Positions 58,590 to 64,000 of a DNA stretch of 64,000 nt are shown piece by piece. Origin of the DNA: Tetracentron sinense (taxonomy: Eukaryota; Streptophyta; Magnoliopsida; Trochodendrales; Trochodendraceae); NCBI GenBank assembly GCA_015143295.1, contig CM026561.1, positions 40,738,875-40,802,874 on the forward strand, in the 5' to 3' direction. Every line of letters begins with the position of its first letter. The stretch's first letter is position 1. A model generated the notes under the pieces. The model was not told the DNA's origin. It saw only the letters and a program-made list of their open reading frames with translations, and did no database searches. The translations under genes were made by a program, and so were the position numbers.

Positions 58590-60302
58590 GTCTCGTAGCA
58601 TGGGATTCCGTCAGAAAAGGTTAGCCATTGAATCCAAATTATTTGATATTCTGGAAATGGAGCAAGAGGTAGGGGGTGTCTCAAAATCATAGAACATGGA
58701 TGGAAGGGGGGTGTCAACATTCTATGGATGCCAAAAGAGGCTATTGGGTGGTTGAAGTAGATAGCCGAGAAGTGCATTGAGGAAAAACAAGGATATATGT
58801 TTCGAAAGTTTCGTGGGCAAAATGGTGTTCTCATAGGGGAGAAGAGAGTAAACAATAGAGGTGAATTTCTGGTTTCGTTATCCCTTCCAAGGCATGGCTT
58901 AGGGGGCAGAGTCATAATTCTTAGAGGACCCAAGGCATTTGGGTGGAAAGCGATCTCTAAGGCAGCTGAATTCTTTCTCTAATCTCCCCAACCAGAAAAA
59001 AGCTCTTTTCCAATCCTCCATTGTTACAGAGGATTGGGGTCATTACAAATCCAGGTGGTGCATGGATTAAGGGGCCTCTTGTCTCTCTGTTACAACCTCA
59101 GAGGAAGGTGAGTAGGGCTCTCTTGGAGGAGAATTTACATTAGATCGATGAGCCATCTGGAATTAGATGTCATGTAGAACAACAAGGTAGGGAGCAAAGG
59201 ATACGAGTGGATTTAGATGCAGGTTCCTTTCACTGATGATCTGAGGTTGTGGTATGCACAATCGGGGGTCATTCCCCATGGGACGATTGGGAAGGAGTGA
59301 CAAGGATCATTGATGGTGGTCGTCTGCGAATGTTCTATCATATACAAGATTATCCAAACCAAGATGGATAGCTGTGAGGGGTAGCCATAGATAGGAAGGC
59401 GTTTGTAGTGGATTACATCGTCCGAGATAGTGAGGGGGCTGCGTGGTGCCCTAGGTTGAGGAGGGGGCTTAATGACTTGGGAGATAGATGAGTTCGGTAG
59501 GCTTCTAGAGCGCTTAGGAAATCTCCTTCAGCTTCTCAGGGCAGAGATTGTAGGTTGTGATCTAGAGGCAACAATTGTCGATTTTCAGTGAGATCTCTAG
59601 TTCATTTGATCGGGTCTGTTACATCCGTCCATTTTCCCCATAAGCTTGTGTGGAATCTGGGTATTCCATCCAAAGTATCTTTCTTCCTATGGAATGTGGC
59701 TCTGAATAAAATTCTTACCTATGATCACTTGAAAAGTCGAGGGTGGAAGATGACTAACATGTGTTTTATGTGCTTCCGTGAGGAAGAGACAGTGGATCAC
59801 CTTCTCTTGCATTGTCTTTTAGCATGTGAAATTTGGAGTTCTTTCCTCTCCCGGATGGGAATAGCTTATTTCCCTCTTCCCTTCACAACTTCTTATCCTG
59901 CTGGGATTGGGTAAGTGGGGATGATTCGAGATTAGCTATATGGTTGGTCTTGCCTGAGGCTATATTATGGTCCATTTGGAAAGAGAGAAATAAGAGGGTG
60001 TTCGAGAATCACACATCCTCTCATCTTCGCATCCGCTCTGGGATTCGCTCGCTCATAGTGGGGTGGTGCTCATCTAGGCAAACTGGGGTGAATTTTGATA
60101 TTTTGTCAGAATAGTTCTTGCTGGGTGGCAATGGTTTTGTCTCTGGGAAATATCCAGCTTTATTTGTTTGTATCTTTGGCATGGTTCATGCCCTCATTAT
60201 TCATGAACCGTTTCTGTTTGTTTCTTAGGGTGGGATCTTTGTAATCCAGCTTCTCTTGCTTATTTATATATATTGCTCCGTTTTTATCTATCCAAAAAAA
60301 AA
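58590..60302 (+). pseudogene. LINE copy with ORF1-like piece, zf-RVT and poly(A)
   Basis: Upstream frames (58600-59250) resemble the N-terminal protein of plant LINEs in broken form. RT is mostly deleted. The terminal zf-RVT domain is well kept at 59588-60115: LVWNLGIPSKVSFFLWNVAL, then LTYDHLKSRGWKMTNMCFMC and EEETVDHLLLHC. The element ends in a tail TTTTATCTATCC followed by A's at about 60293-60302. Confidence 0.8.
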
Positions 60303-60561
60303 TTCATCTGGAGAGGAAGGCGTGTTAGTTTTTTTTTTCTTCTCAACCAAAGGTTTTCAGATAAGATGATTAACAACAAAACTATCTGAAGAAAATCTAC
60401 AAGTGCAGCAGTTGCAATCTATATTTGGATAAACTATAGTTGTCATACTTGCACCCGAACATCTAATCTGCGTGCATATATTAAAAAACGCGAGGGAGAA
60501 TTGAAACGCGTCATGTTGTCCTAGCAAATCTGCAAACAATAACAAATGTAATACTTTAGAT

Positions 60562-61020
60562 CATAGTTCGAAAACTTGGCGAGTTATCCGAGTAACTCGG
60601 CCGAGTTACTCGACTCGACTGAATTTCGAGTCGAGTCGCCTCAAAACTTGAAGAAGACACTATTTGCCAAGTTACTCGGGTGACTCGATCGAGTCAAGCC
60701 AAGTTTTTCGACTCGCTAGACTAGTTCGAGTCATAGAATAGTATTTTTATCATTTTTTCAAATTTAAACTCGAACATCACACTGTTTTTGCATCATATTT
60801 TTTTTGGTCTACAAAGGCAACCTACTATGGGTTCTGTTAAACCTAGTTTTTAGGTTTGAGACTGTAAAATCAGTGTACTTTGAGTTCTTTTAATCCAGGT
60901 TTTTCAAGTTATTACATATATATTCCGAGTTGGACCAAGTCGAGTTTTTCTTTAGTTTTCCGAGTTACTCAACCCGGCTAACTTTCGAGTCGAGTCGGGT
61001 TTTCGGGTTTTTGAACCATG
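60562..61020. mobile_element. hAT-like foldback element rich in GAGTCGAGTC
   Basis: Ends are CATAGTTCGAAAAC on the left and, reversed, CATGGTTCAAAAAC on the right. Perfect 8-bp duplications CTTTAGAT lie at 60554-60561 and 61021-61028. The arms are full of ACTCGACTCGA and CGAGTTACTCG motifs. Non-coding. Confidence 0.88.
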
Positions 61021-61028
61021 CTTTAGAT

Positions 61029-61500
61029 ATGTAAAACAATTAATAGTTCCCAAAAACGAATGATGAAAGGCTTGGAATGGCTGATCTCAGATATAGACAT
61101 TTAGGTTTGAAAGCCCCTTTCTTTCATGGTTTGCTTTGCAACATGCGATAACTATGGTTCCATTTAGCTTGTTTTTAGTTATTTTTATATAATAGTATTT
61201 TACATTGCTTGGGGTCTTGTAATATTAATAATTGAATATTGAGTATTAATCTTTTACCAGAAAGACTACAATTGTTTGACTCATGTAATACCTGGACGGT
61301 TCGCGGCAACCCACTCGGTTCAACCGGTTGCCGGTCAAACTGTCCTGGTTGATGGTTCTGTTGGATTTCAATGTTTCTCCAGGATGAAGATCCAACTGAT
61401 ATACTGGGATCTAGTCTAGATTCTAAAACATTGTGTGTGATGTTGATTTTTAACACAAGAAATTTTGTGCTTCTGTGATCAACCTGAATGTCAATTTCAG
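61029..61500 (+). other. probable intron upstream of the splicing-factor exons
   Basis: No coding sequence is recognised. It ends in TGAATGTCAATTTCAG, a good acceptor at 61500 for the exon that follows. If the gene is real, the preceding intron has been enlarged by the LINE and the hAT-like element. Confidence 0.45.
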
Positions 61501-61869
61501 GTGAGGGTCTGAGGAGCTCCAAAAGTGGTCGTGCAGATCCAATCATGCAAGGCAATGTAAAATTAAAGAACTTGGGGGTGGCAGCCAAACATTCTGGGGA
61601 GGTGACCCCTGACGATTACATCTCCGAGCAGTATAAGAAGCAGATGATGCTTGTTTACCGTTACTGACCAAACCATTTGGTATAACCACCTTTGTACTTG
61701 TTTTGCCTTATCTTACTATTTTTAATACCTAATTACTATTCCTCAAGAGACATTTTTTGTGATTTATTTATCAAATTACGGTATGTTTATTAGCTATTTT
61801 GGTTGATTTGTTATTTAATTTTGCTCCTTTTCCTCTTTTCAGAACAATCCTCGAAAAGCCTATTACTGA
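61501..61869 (+). pseudogene. last two exons of a SURP/G-patch protein (SUGP1-like), early stop
   Basis: Exon 61501-61679 encodes the end of a G-patch (GEGLRSSKSGRADPIMQGNV) and the tail EQYKKQMMLVYRY. The next codon is TGA (61665-61667), followed in frame by PNHL and a GTATAA donor. The last exon, 61843-61869, after TTTTCAG, encodes NNPRKAYY and a stop. Plant and animal SUGP1/SF4 proteins end in a conserved RYRPNPLNNPR...YY tail (from memory), so TGA replaces the CGA for Arg. SUGP1 is a nuclear spliceosomal factor that activates a DEAH helicase through its G-patch. Upstream exons are not visible in the 26 kb to the left. Either this is a truncated duplicate, or a real gene that has lost 12 terminal residues. 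Confidence 0.7.
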
Positions 61870-64000
61870 TGAGCTGTAAGGTATCTCATCTTGTTCTGTG
61901 GAATATGATTTTATGTTTTCTTTCAAGAATTGAAAAAAAGGAAAAAGAATATTGGATTGCTATTTTTTGTAACATATCAGACATTTTAGTATATGGTTTT
62001 GCTTCAACATGAAGCCTCAATGCTGAGTTAGGAAATGGATCCATTCTTTTTGTATCCACCCTTCATAAGAAAAATTTGTTAATTCAGTATGTATTTACCA
62101 ACAAAAAAATACTGTAAGTATTGTGAAAGGCATTCTTAGCTATTAGGCAATTGAAATACTTCAACTTCATAATTTCAAATTTTGCATGGTTGGAGTACAA
62201 TATTGACTACCCTGAGGGCCTCCCCACCCCAAGGTTAATGGTGTAGTTTCTCAATTGTTCAACAACCATCACCTAAATGTTATTTGACTTGTAGATTTAA
62301 AAATCCACAAATTATTCAAATGCTGTAAACGGTCATCTTAATCATCTCGTCAGCGTAGACTATCCACACTTCACACCTAACCTATTGTGTGGCCATTTTA
62401 TTAATCTTTTCAAGCTCTTGGTTCTAGGCAGCCATTGAATAGCTTTCTTTTGATTGTCTGAAAATGTCGGAAACAATTGTTGGTGTGTTAGTGCGTTACA
62501 GGCAGAATTATCTCAGTAGTTAGGATTTTCTTATCAGTGCAATTATATACCTTTGATCAATACTTCTGGTGGTGTTTTCTTTGGGTATTTTTGGATTTTG
62601 ATGAGATGGTACATTAGGTGAAATGTAATTGAGTTTGTTCAAAACAGGAACGTTTTAGATGTCTCTCATTAAAACCGGGCAATAACAGCAGCTACCCCTA
62701 ATGGTGTTTGTGGTGGCTGCCCATGATGCTAGTGACAATTACCTCCATTGTCAGCCTCTGCAGGGGTGGTTTTCATGAATTTCAGATTCTTGTTTTAATC
62801 CTAGAAATACTGGAGTGCACTCCATACTGGTTACTTTCATCTCAACTATGATTCATATTTGTCTGCATCTATTTACTTTTTAATATATGGAGAATATAAG
62901 GAAAGGTCCCTCAGAAACCTTTCATTTCTGTTATATCAAACCCCTTTATTTTATTTTTATGTTGATCTTTTTTTTCACTCCTAATACTGTGAGCTGGTAC
63001 ATTATATATTAGTTCTTATAGTGTCCCATTTTAGTTCATAGCATTGTTATTTGTTAGTGTTAGTGATTGCATGAATTTGTCTTATGGCAACACCACTAGA
63101 AAAACTTCAATCAAATTCATTTGAGAATTTTCCACAAGTCTTATTTGATGTTTCCATGACGCGGTCATGAGGAGCACAACTTTATCATCTTCCTTGAGGA
63201 ACCGGTGGGTGTTCCTAAACTCAGAGTTGCTTTAAGGAGCGAAAATATTTATCAAGTCTTGGACAAGGCGCTCTTGCAGTGATAAAGGAGCCCTAATCTG
63301 AGGTTTATGACATGAATAAGCACAATCTAAATGAGAAGTTTTTTTTTAAAAAAAGTTTAAGATGATAGTTCCTCGTCATGATGGCATTACCCTGGGTGGT
63401 GATATTCTCTTGTTATAGCCTTTTTCAGTTTCTTAACTTACCTTTATGCACCAAATCGATGATAGTTCTAAGGCAAATCCAAATGTGCCAATTACCAATG
63501 TGATCAATTCAATTTTCCAAAACTGACATTTCATCCCTCATTTGGGTATCCAGTTAGGTAACTGATACCTCACTTGAATGGAGGGTTGCCAATCTAACGG
63601 GTTAGGATTGATAAAACAAAGGAATGCTAGCCCAGGTATAAAATCCTTAAAGAAAGCTAAGCATACTCTCAAAATCTCCACGCCTAGCTTTTTAGATAAT
63701 GAAACAAAGGGTAAATTAGGCTGGCCACCCTGGAGGTTTGGTAGAAACCTCCCTTCTTGTTTATGAAATTATATTGTACTCTCCTCTACTTCCGTACTTG
63801 GTAAAAAAATCTAATTTTCAGTAGTATATCAATTTTTTTATTTATAATTTAATGGTCTATAAATGTCCGACCGCGCTGATTTTTGCCTATGCGTTATTTG
63901 GGAGACTCATCTTAACATCTAACGGACAGATTTTGGAACAACCCGGTCAGATTTTGGAACAACCCATCCGATGTCATGTTATTAGGAGTCTCTCATTGAA
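61870..64000. other. no gene recognised
   Basis: AT-rich sequence downstream of the SUGP1-like exons, with no open frame that I can support. The frame at 63578-63766 has no protein-like motif. No transposon ends with duplications were recognised. Confidence 0.4.

Overview
The window looks like repeat-rich nuclear DNA from a flowering plant, probably a eudicot. It has GT-AG introns, plant-specific gene families (FAR1/FHY3, OTU4-like, CYP97A) and a dense population of hAT, Mutator-like, LINE and LTR elements. I cannot name the species. No rRNA, tRNA, CRISPR or bacterial-type feature was seen.

Likely host genes are few. A five-exon OTU-domain cysteine protease lies at 9041-11927 (+), probably with a 5' UTR exon near 5770-5949. 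A FAR1/FHY3-type protein lies at 14479-17771 (-); its long exon is intact and its 3' end is a ladder of short repeated exons, some of them dead. Two host-gene pieces are isolated: one exon of a CYP97A carotenoid hydroxylase (35331-35493) and the last two exons of a SURP/G-patch splicing factor (61501-61869), which carries a stop 12 codons before the usual end.

The rest is mostly transposon strata. At 21576-30146 a DUF659-type hAT transposase relic has been split by five insertions, most with 8-bp target duplications. The largest is a non-autonomous hAT element (23581-28589) that itself contains a full-length decayed hAT transposon (23663-27687). Around it lie foldback elements that share the end CAWRGTT and 8-bp duplications but differ in internal motif. 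A 2.93-kb solo LTR lies at 39214-42143, LINE remnants at 36845-37830, 44380-46135 and 58590-60302, and several large-armed foldbacks at 3.3-5.7 kb and 31.5-34.1 kb.

The most striking unit is a roughly 9.8-kb Mutator-like element (about 47641-57420). Two genes start inside its terminal inverted repeats and converge: a ten-exon gene ending in a Ulp1-type cysteine protease with an intact catalytic triad, and a MULE transposase. Both have a GAA-rich leader exon followed by a leader intron built from one short motif, CATTTTCGGT. The same motif fills another intron of the protease gene and the gap between the genes. Only one lesion was found in the protease gene and four in the transposase, so the element died recently.
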